A DNA stretch of 64,000 bases. Source: Marinobacter daqiaonensis (GTDB lineage: Bacteria; Pseudomonadota; Gammaproteobacteria; Pseudomonadales; Oleiphilaceae). Made by a program: the position numbers and the translations under genes. Position 1 is the first letter of the stretch; every line of letters starts with the position of its first letter. The notes beneath the pieces were generated by a model. The model saw only the letters and a list, made by a program, of their open reading frames with translations, was not told where the DNA came from and searched no databases. The DNA lies in the NCBI RefSeq assembly GCF_900115285.1, contig NZ_FOYW01000001.1:62001-126000 (forward strand), given 5' to 3'. This document shows, piece after piece, positions 36,423 to 48,150 of the stretch.

Positions 36423-38143
36423 CCCACCGCGCTGGAGGTGCTGCGACGTGGATCGGCTGCACCCCAGAGCCTGCCGTCGTCATCGACCAGGATGCTCTGG
36501 CTGGCGCCCATGGCCGCGCCGGGGCTCAGGGTGTGGCCCATGGCCTGCAGCAGGTCAATGGTATCGGGGCTGATGCCCTGCTCAATGCGGATTTCATCCG
36601 GAAGCCACTGGTGATGGATGCGGGCAGCGGCCACCGCGGACTGAATGTTCAGCCCATGGTCGATCACGTTCATGATCACCTGCAGGGTGGTGGTGATAAT
36701 CCGCGATCCCCCGGGGCTGCCTGTTACCAGAAAGTTCCTGCCGTCCTTCCGCACAATGGTGGGAGACATGGAGCTGAGCATCCGCTTGCCCGGCTGTACG
36801 CGGTTGGCGTCGCCGCCAATCAGGCCGTAGGCGTTGGGCACCCCGGGCTTGGCGCTGAAGTCATCCATTTCGTTGTTCAGCAGGAAGCCGGCACCGGTCA
36901 CGGTGATACCCGAGCCGTAGCTGAAATTGATGGTGTACGTGTTTGATACGGCATTGCCCCATGCATCGACGATCGAGAAATGGGTGGTTTCGTTGCTTTC
37001 ATAGGGTATCGGGTTGCCGGGGCTGATGGCTTTGGCCGGCGTCGGCTCCGCCATCGAAATGTCCGTCCGGAGTTTGTCGGCGTAGGCTTTGCTGGTAATC
37101 CCCGCCAATGGCACGTCGACAAAATCGGTATCGCCCAGGTACTCGGATCGATCCGCATAGGCCCGTTTCATGGCTTCCGCCATCAGGTGAATGGTCTGCG
37201 CCGAGTTGAGGCCGTAGTCGGCAATGGGGTAGCCCTCGAGTATGTTGAGGATCTGGACAATATGGGTGCCCCCGGAGCTGGGAGGCGACATGGAGAAGAT
37301 CTCATGTCCCCGGTAAGTGCCCCGGACCGGCTCGCGGATGGCCGGCTCGTAGCTGGCCAGGTCCGCCATGGTGATCAGGCCGCCACCCCGTTCCATTTCC
37401 TCGACGATCAGTCTGGCGGTCTCACCCCGGTAGAAGTCCTGAACACCGTGGTCGGCAATGCGTTGCAGGGTGGCAGCCAGCTCCGGCTGTCGGAAGATCT
37501 CTCCGGGCTGGGGCGCCTTGCCATCCTCCCGGTAGAAGGTGGCCCGGGTGGCTGGCCATATGGTCAGGCGCTCCCGTGCCTGTTCCAGACCTTCGGTGAA
37601 TCGGTGCGGCACCTCAAAGCCCTCCCTGGCCAGCTGGATGGCCGGCGCCAGGGCTGTTTCCAGGCTGATGGTGCCGTAACGCTCCAGGGCAAGGGCAAGA
37701 CCGGCCACGGTACCGGGTACGCCGGCGGCAAGATGAGTGAAGCGGCTGCGGTTCGTTACCACGTTACCGGTCTCGTCCTGGAACATGGTTTCGGTTGCCG
37801 CCGCCGGTGCGGTTTCCCGGTAGTCGATGGCATGCACCGGGCCGCCGTCACCCGGGGCAAACAGCATGAAGCCACCACCACCGATATTCCCGGAGCGCGG
37901 CTGGGTCACCGCCAGGGCAAAGCCGGCGGTGACCGCCGCGTCCACCGCATTGCCTCCCTTCTTCAACACATCCAGCGCCACCTCCGTGGCCTTGGGGTGG
38001 CTGGTGGCCACCATGCCGTGGCTGCCGGGCACCGGATGATGACGTTCCCCCTCCAGAATGGCCTGGCCATGGGCATGACTCCAGATAAAAGCGGAAACAA
38101 GAAGTAAAACAACCCTATGAAGAAGACGGGGCGATGTGTGCAT
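36416..38143 (-). CDS. ggt: Gamma-glutamyltransferase
   Basis: This periplasmic enzyme cleaves or transfers the gamma-glutamyl group of glutathione. The 575-residue precursor has a signal peptide (ending near SHAHGQA) and the self-processing site before T386-T387-H388, where T386 is the expected nucleophile of the small subunit. The signatures NNEMDDFSAKPG and GSPGGSRIITTTLQVIMN are present. The length is close to E. coli Ggt (580). It is divergent from purU with 167 bases between. Confidence 0.96.
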   Translation of the reverse strand: MHTSPRLLHRVVLLLVSAFIWSHAHGQAILEGERHHPVPGSHGMVATSHPKATEVALDVLKKGGNAVDAAVTAGFALAVTQPRSGNIGGGGFMLFAPGDGGPVHAIDYRETAPAAATETMFQDETGNVVTNRSRFTHLAAGVPGTVAGLALALERYGTISLETALAPAIQLAREGFEVPHRFTEGLEQARERLTIWPATRATFYREDGKAPQPGEIFRQPELAATLQRIADHGVQDFYRGETARLIVEEMERGGGLITMADLASYEPAIREPVRGTYRGHEIFSMSPPSSGGTHIVQILNILEGYPIADYGLNSAQTIHLMAEAMKRAYADRSEYLGDTDFVDVPLAGITSKAYADKLRTDISMAEPTPAKAISPGNPIPYESNETTHFSIVDAWGNAVSNTYTINFSYGSGITVTGAGFLLNNEMDDFSAKPGVPNAYGLIGGDANRVQPGKRMLSSMSPTIVRKDGRNFLVTGSPGGSRIITTTLQVIMNVIDHGLNIQSAVAAARIHHQWLPDEIRIEQGISPDTIDLLQAMGHTLSPGAAMGASQSILVDDDGRLWGAADPRRSTSSAVGY

Positions 38144-38310
38144 GAGTCAGGCTCCTGTGATGGATGGGATCCGGTGCGACAGCGGCCCGGAACCGGTGAA
38201 ATCCTGTGGCTGTGCCTTCGTTCCCGGGCCGCTTTAGGCTATGATAGCCGGTCATTTTTTTATAGGGGCATCGGGTCCCCGTTTTTCCCAGTCTTTCTAA
38301 GGACAGGTTC

Positions 38311-39165
38311 ATGGAACACACATACCGTCTGGTGATTTCCTGCCCGGACCGGGTGGGAATTGTCGCAAAGGTCAGTAACTTCTTGTCCACCTATAATGGC
38401 TGGATAACCGAGGCGAGCCATCATTCCGATAACCAGGCCGGCTGGTTCTTCATGCGGCATGAAATCAAGGCCAGCTCCATCCCCTTTGGCCTGGATCAGT
38501 TTCGCATTGCCTTCGAACCCATCGCCCGGGAGTTCGACATGTCATGGCATGTAGCGGATTCAGCCCAGCCCAAGCGGGTGGTGCTCATGTGCAGCAAGGA
38601 GTCCCACTGCGTGGCTGACCTGCTGCACCGGTGGCACAGCGGTGAACTGAACGTCGACATCGCCGGGGTGATTTCCAATCACGAGGATCTGCGGCGTATG
38701 GTGGAATGGCACGAGATTCCCTATCACCACATTCCCGTCAGCAAGGACAACAAGGCCGAGGCGTTTGCCGAGATCGAGGGCCTGTTCGAGGCCTATGAGG
38801 CAGACGTGATCGTGCTGGCCCGTTACATGCAGATTCTGCCTGGAGAGCTGTGTCAGCGGTATGCCGGCAAGGTGATCAATATCCACCATTCCTTCCTGCC
38901 GTCCTTCGCCGGCGCCCGGCCCTATCACCAGGCCTACAGCCGGGGTGTGAAGCTGATCGGCGCCACCTGCCACTACGTGACCCAGGACCTGGACGAGGGG
39001 CCCATCATCGAGCAGGACGTGATCCGTATCAGCCACGGTGATTCCATCGAGGATATGGTGCGTCTGGGCAAGGACGTGGAGAAGAATGTCCTGGCCCGGG
39101 GGCTGCGTGCCCACGTTGAGGACCGGGTCATTACCCACGAAAACAAGACGGTGGTTTTTGACTGA
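38311..39165 (+). CDS. purU: Formyltetrahydrofolate deformylase
   Basis: This enzyme hydrolyses 10-formyl-tetrahydrofolate to formate and tetrahydrofolate, balancing one-carbon pools and supplying formate for PurT. The 284-residue protein has an N-terminal ACT domain (YRLVISCPDRVGIVAKVSNFL) and a formyltransferase domain with HHSFLPSFAGARPYHQAYSRG and HYVTQDLDEGPIIEQD. These hold the catalytic His and Asp. The order ACT-formyltransferase and the length identify PurU rather than PurN. It lies 84 bases before gyrA. Confidence 0.97.
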   Translation: MEHTYRLVISCPDRVGIVAKVSNFLSTYNGWITEASHHSDNQAGWFFMRHEIKASSIPFGLDQFRIAFEPIAREFDMSWHVADSAQPKRVVLMCSKESHCVADLLHRWHSGELNVDIAGVISNHEDLRRMVEWHEIPYHHIPVSKDNKAEAFAEIEGLFEAYEADVIVLARYMQILPGELCQRYAGKVINIHHSFLPSFAGARPYHQAYSRGVKLIGATCHYVTQDLDEGPIIEQDVIRISHGDSIEDMVRLGKDVEKNVLARGLRAHVEDRVITHENKTVVFD

Positions 39166-39249
39166 GCCAGTGCCGGGTTTGTGGTAATATCGGTAGCTTG
39201 TTCATAACAACCAATACGACTTCCAGCAAATTCAAAGGAACCATTCTCG

Positions 39250-41868
39250 ATGGGTGAGTTAGCCAAAGAGATCCTGCCGGTCAATATCGAAGACGAGCTC
39301 AAGCAGTCCTATCTGGACTACGCCATGAGCGTCATTATCGGCCGGGCTCTTCCCGATGTCCGTGATGGCCTCAAGCCGGTCCATCGGCGCGTTCTGTTCG
39401 CCATGTCCGAACTGGGCAACGACTGGAACAAGTCGTACAAGAAGTCTGCCCGTGTGGTGGGTGACGTTATCGGTAAATACCACCCGCACGGCGACTCCGC
39501 GGTCTACGACACCATTGTCCGGATGGCGCAGCCGTTCTCGCTGAGATACCCCCTGGTGGACGGGCAGGGCAACTTCGGTTCCATTGATGGCGATAACGCG
39601 GCCGCCATGCGTTACACCGAGATCCGCATGGAGAAGATCGCCCATTCCCTGCTGGCGGACCTGGACAAGGAAACGGTGGACTACGTCGACAATTACGACG
39701 GCACCGAGCGGATTCCCGAGGTACTTCCCACCCGGGTACCCAACCTGCTGGTGAACGGTTCCTCCGGCATTGCCGTGGGTATGGCCACCAACATTCCTCC
39801 CCACAACCTTACCGAGGTGGTGAACGGCTGCCTGGCGCTCATCGATAACCCGGATACCACCGTGGATGAGCTGATGGACATCATCCCGGGCCCGGATTTT
39901 CCCACCGAGGGCATCATCAACGGCCGTGCCGGGATTGTGGAGGCCTATCGCACCGGTCGGGGCCGTATCTATATCCGCGCCCGTCACGAGATTGAGCATG
40001 ACAACAAGACCGGTCGCGACGCCGTCATCATCACCGAGCTGCCCTATCAGCTGAACAAGGCCCGCCTGATCGAGAAGATCGCCGAGCTGGTGAAGGAAAA
40101 GCGCCTGGAAGGCATTACCGAGCTGCGGGACGAATCCAACAAGGAAGGTATCCGGGTTGTCATCGAGCTGCGTCGCGGGGAGAACCCGGACGTCATCGTC
40201 AATAATCTGTTTGCCCAGACCCAGCTGGAAACCGTGTTCGGCATCAACATGGTGGCGCTGATCAATGGTGAGCCCAAGACCCTCAACCTGAAGGAAATGC
40301 TGGACGCCTTCGTGCGCCATCGCCGGGAAGTGGTCACCCGCCGCACCATCTATGAGCTGCGCAAGGCCCGGGAGCGCGGTCATATCCTGGAAGGCCTCTC
40401 GGTCGCCCTGGCCAACATTGATGAAATCATCGCGCTGATCAAGGCATCACCTTCCGCCACGGAAGCCAAAGAAAAGCTGATTGACAAGGGCTGGGCTCCG
40501 GGCGATGTGCTGGCCATGCTGGAGCGGGCGGGCGAGGACGCCTGCCGCCCGGACGACCTGCCGGAGATCTACGGACTGCGCAATGGCCAGTATCACCTGT
40601 CACCGGAGCAGGCACAGGCCATACTGGACCTGCGCCTGCATCGCCTGACCGGCCTGGAAACCGAGAAGCTGCAGAACGAGTATAAGGAAATCGTCGATAA
40701 GATCGCCGACCTGCTGGATATCCTCGGCGATCCGGAGCGTTTGCTTCAGGTGATCCGCGATGAACTGACCGCCATCGTTGACGAGTACGGCGACCAGCGT
40801 CGCACCGAGATCATCAGTTCCCGTCGCGACCTGACCGTCGCCGACCTGATCGACGAAGAAGACCTGGTGGTCACCATTTCCCACAGCGGCTACGCCAAGA
40901 CCCAGGCGGTGGAGGACTACCAGGCGCAGCGGAGGGGTGGCCGTGGCAAGGCGGCCACCTCCATGAAGGAAGAGGACTTTATCGAGAAGCTGCTGGTGGC
41001 CAACTCCCACGACACCATCCTGTGCTTCTCCAACCGTGGCAAGGTCTACTGGTTGCGGGTGTTCGAGATTCCCAGGGCCAGCCGGGCATCCCGGGGCCGC
41101 CCCATGGTCAACATCCTGCCTCTGGACGAGGGCGAGAGGATCACCACCTTCCTGCCGGTGCGTGACTATCCGGAAGATCATTACGTGTTGATGGCCACAT
41201 CCAATGGCGTGGTCAAGAAAACGCCGCTGCCGAATTTCTCCCGTCCACGGACCAGTGGTCTGATTGCCCTCAACCTGGATGACGGCGATACCCTCATCGG
41301 CGCCGCCATTACCCAGGGTGATGCGGAAGTCATGCTGTTCTCCACCGCCGGCAAGGCCGTACGCTTCAACGAAGAGGCTGTCCGGCCCATGAGTCGCACG
41401 GCACGGGGTGTTCGGGGCATTCGCATGGCCTCAGGGCACCACGTGGTGTCGCTGATCATTCCCCAGGAGGGTGGTGTTCTGCTGACCGCCAGTGAGAACG
41501 GCTACGGCAAGCGTACCTCCTTTGATGAGTTCCCGGCGTACAGCCGTGGCAGCCAGGGTGTTATTGCCATGCAGTGCTCCGAGCGTAACGGCAACCTGGT
41601 TACCGCGCTGCAGTTGTTCGAGGGTGACGAGATGATGCTCATCTCCGACAAGGGCACCCTGGTGCGGACCCGCACCGATGAGGTGTCCGTCCTCAGCCGC
41701 AATACCCAGGGCGTAAGGCTGATCAAGCTGAGCCAGGAAGACGAGCGCCTGGTAGGTGTGGAACGGATCGCGGAAAGCGACGAACCGGAAGAAGATCTTG
41801 AGGGTGGAGAGAACGCCCCCCTGATCGATACCAGCGATGAAAGCAACGGAGAGGCCGGGGATGAGTAG
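39250..41868 (+). CDS. gyrA: DNA gyrase subunit A
   Basis: GyrA breaks and rejoins DNA in the negative-supercoiling A2B2 complex. The 872-residue protein has the catalytic Y122 (AAAMRYTEI). The quinolone region is [10 protein letters not shown] with S83 and D87, the susceptible residues in E. coli numbering. The GyrA box QRRGGRG is at 560-566, starting the C-terminal DNA-wrapping beta-pinwheel. The acidic C-terminal tail ([19 protein letters not shown]) is typical. The stop overlaps the serC start by eight bases, so gyrA heads a long plus-strand gene string. Confidence 0.98.
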   Translation: MGELAKEILPVNIEDELKQSYLDYAMSVIIGRALPDVRDGLKPVHRRVLFAMSELGNDWNKSYKKSARVVGDVIGKYHPHGDSAVYDTIVRMAQPFSLRYPLVDGQGNFGSIDGDNAAAMRYTEIRMEKIAHSLLADLDKETVDYVDNYDGTERIPEVLPTRVPNLLVNGSSGIAVGMATNIPPHNLTEVVNGCLALIDNPDTTVDELMDIIPGPDFPTEGIINGRAGIVEAYRTGRGRIYIRARHEIEHDNKTGRDAVIITELPYQLNKARLIEKIAELVKEKRLEGITELRDESNKEGIRVVIELRRGENPDVIVNNLFAQTQLETVFGINMVALINGEPKTLNLKEMLDAFVRHRREVVTRRTIYELRKARERGHILEGLSVALANIDEIIALIKASPSATEAKEKLIDKGWAPGDVLAMLERAGEDACRPDDLPEIYGLRNGQYHLSPEQAQAILDLRLHRLTGLETEKLQNEYKEIVDKIADLLDILGDPERLLQVIRDELTAIVDEYGDQRRTEIISSRRDLTVADLIDEEDLVVTISHSGYAKTQAVEDYQAQRRGGRGKAATSMKEEDFIEKLLVANSHDTILCFSNRGKVYWLRVFEIPRASRASRGRPMVNILPLDEGERITTFLPVRDYPEDHYVLMATSNGVVKKTPLPNFSRPRTSGLIALNLDDGDTLIGAAITQGDAEVMLFSTAGKAVRFNEEAVRPMSRTARGVRGIRMASGHHVVSLIIPQEGGVLLTASENGYGKRTSFDEFPAYSRGSQGVIAMQCSERNGNLVTALQLFEGDEMMLISDKGTLVRTRTDEVSVLSRNTQGVRLIKLSQEDERLVGVERIAESDEPEEDLEGGENAPLIDTSDESNGEAGDE

Positions 41869-42943
41869 GGCGTATAACTTCTGCGCCGGCCCGGCCGCAC
41901 TGCCGGAGCCCGTACTCCGGCAGGCCCGGGACGAAATGCTCGACTGGCGCGGCACTGGCATGTCGGTGATGGAAATGAGTCATCGCAGCGACGAATTCGT
42001 GGAGATCGCCGAAACAGCCGAGAAAGATCTGAGAGAACTCGCCGGAATTTCAGATGATTACGCGGTTCTCTTCATGCAGGGTGGAGCTTCCGGCCAGTTT
42101 GCCACGGTGCCCCTGAACCTGCTGGGGGAAAACACCCGGGTCGATTACGTTAACACCGGCATCTGGTCAAAAAAGGCGATTGCCGAGGCGAAGCGGTATG
42201 CCACGGTGAATGTTGCCGCCAGCAGCGAGGACCGGGGCTTCACCACAGTCCCAGACCAGTCCGAATGGAACACCAGTGCAGACGCCGCCTATCTCCATTA
42301 CACCCCCAACGAAACCATTGGGGGCCTGGAGTATGATTTTGTGCCCGACAGCGGGCGGGTTCCACTGGTGGCGGACATGTCTTCCAACATCCTGTCCCGT
42401 CCGGTGGACGTCAACCGCTTCGGCCTGATCTACGCCGGGGCCCAGAAAAACATCGGGCCCTCCGGTCTGGTGGTGGTGATCATTCGCAAGGACCTGCTGG
42501 GTCGGGCGCGTCCGGAAACCCCCACCATGATGAACTATCAGGTGATGGCCGATAATGCTTCCATGTACAACACCCCGGCAACCTATTCGTGGTATCTGGC
42601 GGGCCTGGTGTTCAAGTGGCTGAAGGAGCAGGGTGGTGTCGACGCCATGGAGGCGCTGAACTATCGCAAGTCCAAGAAGCTCTATGACTATATCGACGCC
42701 AGCGGCTTCTACGCCAACCCCATCGAGCCCCGTTTCAGGTCCTGGATGAACGTCCCCTTCACCCTCGCGGACGACAGTCTCAACGGGGCCTTCCTGAAGG
42801 GCGCGGATGAGCGCGGGCTGCTCAACCTGGAAGGCCATCGCTCCGTGGGGGGCATGCGTGCCAGTATCTATAACGCCATGCCGGAAGCCGGGGTGGATGC
42901 CCTGATCGACTACATGGCCGGATTTGTGAAGGAGCATGGCTGA
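41861..42943 (+). CDS. serC: Phosphoserine aminotransferase
   Basis: This PLP enzyme makes phosphoserine, and 4-phosphohydroxythreonine for vitamin B6. The ATG at 41861 overlaps the end of gyrA by eight bases and gives [19 protein letters not shown], the standard N-terminus; an upstream ATG at 41837 inside gyrA is rejected. The 360-residue length is standard. The PLP lysine lies in [13 protein letters not shown], and the C-terminus has [17 protein letters not shown]. The gap to pheA is two bases. Confidence 0.97.
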   Translation: MSRAYNFCAGPAALPEPVLRQARDEMLDWRGTGMSVMEMSHRSDEFVEIAETAEKDLRELAGISDDYAVLFMQGGASGQFATVPLNLLGENTRVDYVNTGIWSKKAIAEAKRYATVNVAASSEDRGFTTVPDQSEWNTSADAAYLHYTPNETIGGLEYDFVPDSGRVPLVADMSSNILSRPVDVNRFGLIYAGAQKNIGPSGLVVVIIRKDLLGRARPETPTMMNYQVMADNASMYNTPATYSWYLAGLVFKWLKEQGGVDAMEALNYRKSKKLYDYIDASGFYANPIEPRFRSWMNVPFTLADDSLNGAFLKGADERGLLNLEGHRSVGGMRASIYNAMPEAGVDALIDYMAGFVKEHG

Positions 42944-42945
42944 CC

Positions 42946-44043
42946 ATGAGTGACGAGCAGACCCGCCTGGCGGAGCTCAGGGACGAGATCGACAGTCTGG
43001 ACCAGCAGATCATGGACCTGATCAGTGCCAGGGCCCGGTGTGCCCAGGAGGTGGCCCATGTGAAAATGGCGGCCCATCCTGGTGAAGATGTGTTTTTCTA
43101 CCGGCCCGAACGGGAAGCCCAGGTTCTCCGGCGCATCAAGGAGGCCAACCCGGGCCCTCTGGCCGCCGAGGAGATGGCCTGGCTATTCCGGGAAATCATG
43201 TCCGCCTGCCTGGCCCTGGAACAGCCGATGCGCATCGCCTTCCTGGGACCGGCGGGCACCTTCACCCAGGCGGCCGCGCTCAAGCACTTCGGCCATTCCG
43301 TTATCAGTGTTCCCATGCCCGCCATCGACGCGGTGTTCCGGGAAGTGGAATCCGGCGCGGCCCAGTACGGCGTGGTTCCGGTGGAGAACTCCACCGAGGG
43401 CATGATCAACCACACCCTGGACATGTTCATTTCGTCGCCGCTGCGAATCTGCGGTGAGGTCCAGCTGCGCATCCACCACCATCTGATGTGCGCCCCGGGC
43501 AGCGGCGACCAGCCTCTGACCCGTATCTACTCCCATCAGCAATCCTTCGCCCAGTGCCGGCAGTGGCTGGACGCCCATCAGTACGGCGTGGAGCGGGTCA
43601 CCGTCAGCAGCAACGCGGAAGCCGCCCGTCGGGCCGCCAGCGAGCCGGGAACAGCGGCGATCGCCGGCGACATGGCCGCCGAGCTCTATGGCCTGGAGAT
43701 CCTCTCGGGCAAGATCGAGGACCGTCCCGACAACACCACGCGGTTCCTGATCATCGGGCGCGAGGCGGTGGGTCCAAGCGGTCAGGACAAGACTTCCATC
43801 CTGGTGTCCATGCGCAACCGTCCCGGTGCCCTCTATCAGCTGCTGGAGCCATTCCACCGTGCCGGTATCAGTCTGACAAGGATAGAAACCCGGCCCTCTC
43901 CCAGCGGGACCTGGGCCTACGTCTTCTATATCGACTTTGAGGGGCACATGGAGGATTCCATCATCGCCGCGCTGCTGAAAGACCTGGAAGAGGATGCCGT
44001 TGAACTCAAGCGTCTCGGGTCCTATCCCGCAGGCGTGCTCTGA
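42946..44043 (+). CDS. pheA: Bifunctional chorismate mutase / prephenate dehydratase (P-protein)
   Basis: It converts chorismate to prephenate and then phenylpyruvate for phenylalanine. The 365-residue protein has an AroQ helical mutase domain (LRDEIDSLDQQIMDLISARARCAQEV, residues about 8-90). The dehydratase domain follows (IAFLGPAGTFTQAAALKHF, then TTRFLIIG), and then a C-terminal ACT domain (KTSILVSMRNRPGALYQLLEPF) that binds phenylalanine for feedback control. It sits in the serC-pheA-hisC order known from Pseudomonas. Confidence 0.97.
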   Translation: MSDEQTRLAELRDEIDSLDQQIMDLISARARCAQEVAHVKMAAHPGEDVFFYRPEREAQVLRRIKEANPGPLAAEEMAWLFREIMSACLALEQPMRIAFLGPAGTFTQAAALKHFGHSVISVPMPAIDAVFREVESGAAQYGVVPVENSTEGMINHTLDMFISSPLRICGEVQLRIHHHLMCAPGSGDQPLTRIYSHQQSFAQCRQWLDAHQYGVERVTVSSNAEAARRAASEPGTAAIAGDMAAELYGLEILSGKIEDRPDNTTRFLIIGREAVGPSGQDKTSILVSMRNRPGALYQLLEPFHRAGISLTRIETRPSPSGTWAYVFYIDFEGHMEDSIIAALLKDLEEDAVELKRLGSYPAGVL

Positions 44044-44100
44044 GTGGCGCGGGTTTTCCACCAAACAGCCCCAGGCTCGTGAACCCGGAGGATAACGGTT

Positions 44101-45222
44101 ATGGCAGTCGACTATCAGACACTGGCGGTTGAAGGCGTCCAGAGTCTCACCCCTTACCAGCCGGGCAAGCCCGTGGAAGAACTGGCCCGGGAATATGGTT
44201 TTCGTCCTGACGACATCATCAAACTGGCCAGCAACGAAAACCCCCTGGGACCCAGTCCCCGGGCCCTGGCGGCGGCCCGCGAGGCCCTCGAGAACCTGTG
44301 CCTCTACCCCGATGGCAATGCCTTCGCACTGAAGGAGGCGCTCTCCCGCCATCTTGGTCTGGCACCCGCCCAGCTCACTCTTGGCAATGGTTCCAATGAT
44401 GTCCTGGAGGTGATCGCCCGCTGTTTCGCGGCACCGGGATCGGAGGTGATCTACTCCCAGCATGCCTTTGCCGTCTATCCCCTGGTCACCCTTGCCATTG
44501 GCGCCAGAGGTGTGGAAGTGCCGGCGAAGAACTGGGGGCATGACCTGGAGGCAATGGCGGACGCGGTCACAGAACGCACCCGGCTGCTGTTCGTGGCAAA
44601 CCCCAATAACCCGACAGGCACTGTGGCCGGAGAGAAAGCCATCCGCTCCCTTATGGATCGGGTTCCAGAGCGTGTAGTGGTTGTGCTGGACGAGGCCTAC
44701 TGCGAATACCTAGCCGGTACCGACGACGATGTGAACGGTATCGGCCTGCTCCGGGACTATCCCAACCTGATCGTTACCCGGACATTTTCCAAGGCCTGGG
44801 GGCTGGCGGCACTGCGTGTGGGGTATGCCGTTTCCTCGGCCGCCATTGCGAATATTCTCAATCGGGTACGCCAGCCTTTTAACGTGAATACTGTCGCCCA
44901 GGTGGCGGCCACGGCGGTTCTCAGTGACCTGGAGTACCTGGAACGGTCCCGTGAGGTCAACCGCCAGGGGCTGCGTCAGCTGGAGGCGGGCCTGACTGAC
45001 CTTGGACTGGAGTGGATCCCGTCCGCGGGAAATTTTGTCGCGGTGGATGTGGGCCGCGACGGCAATGAGGTATTCCAGGGTCTGTTGAAGGAAGGCGTGA
45101 TCGTCCGGCCCATCGGCGGCTATGGCATGCCCAGCCATCTGCGGGTTTCCGTCGGGCTGCCGGAACAGAACGAGCGCTTTCTTAAAGCCCTGAAACGTGT
45201 GCTGTCGGCTACGGGAGCCTGA
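44101..45222 (+). CDS. hisC: Histidinol-phosphate aminotransferase
   Basis: This PLP enzyme acts in histidine synthesis and, in this gene context, probably also transaminates aromatic precursors such as prephenate or phenylpyruvate. The 373-residue protein shows KLASNENPLGPSPRA, FVANPNNPTG, and the PLP lysine in TFSKAWGLAALRVGY. GGAGG precedes the ATG. It lies between pheA and tyrA-aroA rather than in a his operon, which supports the broader aromatic role; this role is inferred. Confidence 0.95.
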   Translation: MAVDYQTLAVEGVQSLTPYQPGKPVEELAREYGFRPDDIIKLASNENPLGPSPRALAAAREALENLCLYPDGNAFALKEALSRHLGLAPAQLTLGNGSNDVLEVIARCFAAPGSEVIYSQHAFAVYPLVTLAIGARGVEVPAKNWGHDLEAMADAVTERTRLLFVANPNNPTGTVAGEKAIRSLMDRVPERVVVVLDEAYCEYLAGTDDDVNGIGLLRDYPNLIVTRTFSKAWGLAALRVGYAVSSAAIANILNRVRQPFNVNTVAQVAATAVLSDLEYLERSREVNRQGLRQLEAGLTDLGLEWIPSAGNFVAVDVGRDGNEVFQGLLKEGVIVRPIGGYGMPSHLRVSVGLPEQNERFLKALKRVLSATGA

Positions 45223-45223
45223 T

Positions 45224-47458
45224 GTGCCTGCAGAGCCGGTAAGCCGTTCCATGCTTTTTCAGCGGGTTGCCATCATTGGCCTGGGACTGATCGGGGGTTC
45301 CATGGTGCTGGCGGCGAAGCGTTCCGGACTCGTGGGTTCGGTGGTGGCGGCGGACAGCAGCCCGGACGAACTGGCTCTTGGCGTTGAGCTGGGTGTCATT
45401 GACGGCTATGGATCCATTTCGGAAGTGGTAAAGGGAGCCGACCTGGTGGTGATCGCCGTACCAGTGCGGGCGACGCGGGTCGTGCTGGAGCAACTCCGCC
45501 CCTCGCTGGAAGAGCATGCCGTGCTGACGGATGTGGGGAGCACCAAGGGCAGCTTTGTGGCGGCGGTCCGGGATATTTTTGGTGGTTGCGGCCCGCGGGT
45601 TATTCCCGGGCACCCTATAGCCGGCTCTGAAAAGAACGGCGTATCCGCGGCGAAAGCGACACTTTTCGACGACCACAAGGTCATTCTTACCCCATTGCCT
45701 GACACCGACGAGGACGCTCTCCAGCGCCTGACCGGCCTATGGGAAGGGTGCGGAGCAACAGTGCTGACCATGGATGTGGCCCGGCACGATGAGGTGCTCG
45801 CCGCCACCAGCCATCTGCCCCACCTGATTGCCTTTTCCCTGGTGGATACACTCGCCGGGGAAGACCAGAATATGGAGATCTTCCGCTACGCGGCGGGTGG
45901 TTTCCGGGATTTCACCCGGATCGCCGCCAGTGATCCGGTCATGTGGCATGATATCTTCCTCACCAACCGTGAAGCGGTGCTCCGGGTGATTGATCATTTC
46001 ACCGAGGACCTGGAACAGCTTCGGCGGGCCATCGACACAGAGGATGGCGCCACCTTGTTACGGGTGTTCAGCCGTGCCAGGGCGGCACGGAACCACTTTT
46101 CCAAAATGCTCTCAGGACAGGCGTACGTGACAGACATGAGCCAGAAAGCGGTCAGTTTCCGGTTGCAGCCGGGCGGCAGTATTACAGGGGACATCCGGGT
46201 GCCGGGTGACAAATCCATTTCCCACCGGTCTATCATGCTGGGAGCGCTGGCGGATGGTGTGACCGAGGTTGACGGCTTCCTCGAGGGGGAAGACAGCCTG
46301 GCGACGCTGCAGGCGTTCCGGGACATGGGTGTGACCATCGAGGGGCCGGACAACGGACACGTGCGTATCCACGGTGTCGGTATCGACGGCCTGCAGGCGC
46401 CGAGAGGGCCGCTCTATCTTGGCAACTCCGGCACCGCGATGCGGCTGTTTGCCGGCCTGCTGGCGGCGCAACCTTTCGACTCGGAACTCACCGGAGACGC
46501 CAGTCTCTCGCGACGTCCGATGGGTCGGGTGGCGGATCCGCTGCGGGCCATGGGTGCGGTGATCGACACCGCCGAGGGCGGACGCCCGCCGCTGAAGATC
46601 CGAGGTGGCAGGAAGCTCTCCGGGATCCACTACGACATGCCCGTGGCCAGTGCCCAGGTCAAGTCCTGCCTGTTGCTGGCGGGCCTGTACGCCGACGGTA
46701 TGACTTCGGTACATGAACCGGCACCGACCCGCGACCACACCGAGCGCATGCTGGCGGGTTTTGGCTACCATGTTCACCGGGATGGCGCCACGGCCAGTGT
46801 GGTTGGTGGCGCCCGCCTCACCGGGGGCAGGATTGATGTGCCCGCGGACATTTCTTCCGCGGCCTTCTATCTGGTGGCCGCCAGTATCGCGGAAGGGTCC
46901 GACCTCACCCTGCGCCACGTTGGCATGAACCCGACCCGTACCGGTGTGATCAATATCCTCAAAATGATGGGCGCCGACATCACCGTATTCAATCAGCGGG
47001 AAATTGGCGGTGAGCCGGTGGCCGATCTGCAGGTACGAAGCGCCGTTCTCAGGGGCATTGATATTCCGGAAGACCAGGTACCGCTGGCCATTGACGAATT
47101 CCCGGTGCTGTTTGTGGCCGCCACCTGCGCCCGGGGACGCACCATATTGCGGGGTGCCGAAGAGCTGCGGGTGAAGGAGAGCGACCGCATCCAGGTGATG
47201 GCGGACGGGCTTCGGGCGGTGGGGGTGGAAACCACGGTCACACCGGACGGAATCGTGATTGACGGCGGCCAGACCATCACCGGCGGCGACGTGGACAGCC
47301 ATGGCGACCATCGTATCGCGATGTCGTTTGCGGTGGCGTCACTGCGGGCGACCGGCGAGATCCGGGTCAACGATTGCGCCAACGTGGCAACCTCTTTCCC
47401 CGGATTCGTGGAATTGGCCCGGCAGACTGGCATTTTCATCGAAGCGGAGGAAGGCTGA
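45224..47458 (+). CDS. tyrA-aroA: Fused prephenate dehydrogenase / EPSP synthase
   Basis: This 744-residue fusion has a prephenate dehydrogenase domain (1 to about 300; NAD site [13 protein letters not shown]). It is joined to 3-phosphoshikimate 1-carboxyvinyltransferase (305-744), so one chain acts in tyrosine synthesis and in the common shikimate pathway. The GTG at 45224 is chosen because GGGAG lies six bases upstream; the ATG at 45251 lacks a good site. AroA motifs are GDKS 328-331, SAQVK 476-480, RDHTE 503-507 and NPTR 569-572, the set used to define class II enzymes. The same fusion is known in Pseudomonas. Its TGA overlaps the cmk ATG by one base (TGATG). Confidence 0.96.
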   Translation: MPAEPVSRSMLFQRVAIIGLGLIGGSMVLAAKRSGLVGSVVAADSSPDELALGVELGVIDGYGSISEVVKGADLVVIAVPVRATRVVLEQLRPSLEEHAVLTDVGSTKGSFVAAVRDIFGGCGPRVIPGHPIAGSEKNGVSAAKATLFDDHKVILTPLPDTDEDALQRLTGLWEGCGATVLTMDVARHDEVLAATSHLPHLIAFSLVDTLAGEDQNMEIFRYAAGGFRDFTRIAASDPVMWHDIFLTNREAVLRVIDHFTEDLEQLRRAIDTEDGATLLRVFSRARAARNHFSKMLSGQAYVTDMSQKAVSFRLQPGGSITGDIRVPGDKSISHRSIMLGALADGVTEVDGFLEGEDSLATLQAFRDMGVTIEGPDNGHVRIHGVGIDGLQAPRGPLYLGNSGTAMRLFAGLLAAQPFDSELTGDASLSRRPMGRVADPLRAMGAVIDTAEGGRPPLKIRGGRKLSGIHYDMPVASAQVKSCLLLAGLYADGMTSVHEPAPTRDHTERMLAGFGYHVHRDGATASVVGGARLTGGRIDVPADISSAAFYLVAASIAEGSDLTLRHVGMNPTRTGVINILKMMGADITVFNQREIGGEPVADLQVRSAVLRGIDIPEDQVPLAIDEFPVLFVAATCARGRTILRGAEELRVKESDRIQVMADGLRAVGVETTVTPDGIVIDGGQTITGGDVDSHGDHRIAMSFAVASLRATGEIRVNDCANVATSFPGFVELARQTGIFIEAEEG

Positions 47459-48150
47459 TGGCACTGACCGGAACACGCAAGGCCGTTCCCGTGGTGACCG
47501 TGGATGGCCCCGGCGGTGCCGGCAAGGGCACCGTTACCCAGATGCTGGCCCGTAAGCTGGGCTGGCACCTGCTCGACAGCGGTGCGCTTTACCGGCTTAC
47601 CGCACTTGCGGCTTCCCGCCAGGGCGTGGCCCTGGATGACGAAGATGCCCTGGCTGATGTAGCGGCCCGGCTGAACGTCACCTTCGAGCCGACGCCAGAA
47701 GGGGAGCCGGTCCGGGTTATTCTTGATGGCGAAGATGTCACCCGGGAAATCCGTACCGAGAAGACCGGCGACGGGGCCTCCAGAGTCGCGGTAATCCAGC
47801 CGGTTCGAGATGCGCTGCTTCAGCGCCAGCGTGACTTTCGCAAGGCGCCCGGGCTGGTGGCGGACGGTCGGGATATGGGCACGGTGGTCTTTCCGGATGC
47901 ACCCGTGAAGATTTTTCTGACCGCCAGCGCGGAAGAACGGGCCCAAAGGCGTTACCTTCAGTTGAAGGGGAGTGGCGCGGATGTTAATATTGACCAGCTT
48001 TTAGACGAGATACGGGCGCGTGATGAACGGGATATGAATCGTTCGGCGGCCCCGCTTAAACCGGCAGAAGATGCGCAAGTCATTGACTCTACGGGTTTAA
48101 GCATTGATGAGGTGCTGATGAAGGCTATGGCCCTGGTGGGTCAGGCCTGA
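47458..48150 (+). CDS. cmk: Cytidylate kinase
   Basis: This kinase phosphorylates CMP and dCMP. The ATG at 47458 overlaps the tyrA-aroA stop (TGATG) and follows GAGGAAGG; an in-frame ATG at 47374 lies inside tyrA-aroA and is rejected. The 230-residue protein has the P-loop [10 protein letters not shown] (16-25), the CMP-binding [13 protein letters not shown], and a lid segment with RAQRRYLQL. The cmk-rpsA order is widespread in proteobacteria. Confidence 0.97.
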   Translation: MALTGTRKAVPVVTVDGPGGAGKGTVTQMLARKLGWHLLDSGALYRLTALAASRQGVALDDEDALADVAARLNVTFEPTPEGEPVRVILDGEDVTREIRTEKTGDGASRVAVIQPVRDALLQRQRDFRKAPGLVADGRDMGTVVFPDAPVKIFLTASAEERAQRRYLQLKGSGADVNIDQLLDEIRARDERDMNRSAAPLKPAEDAQVIDSTGLSIDEVLMKAMALVGQA

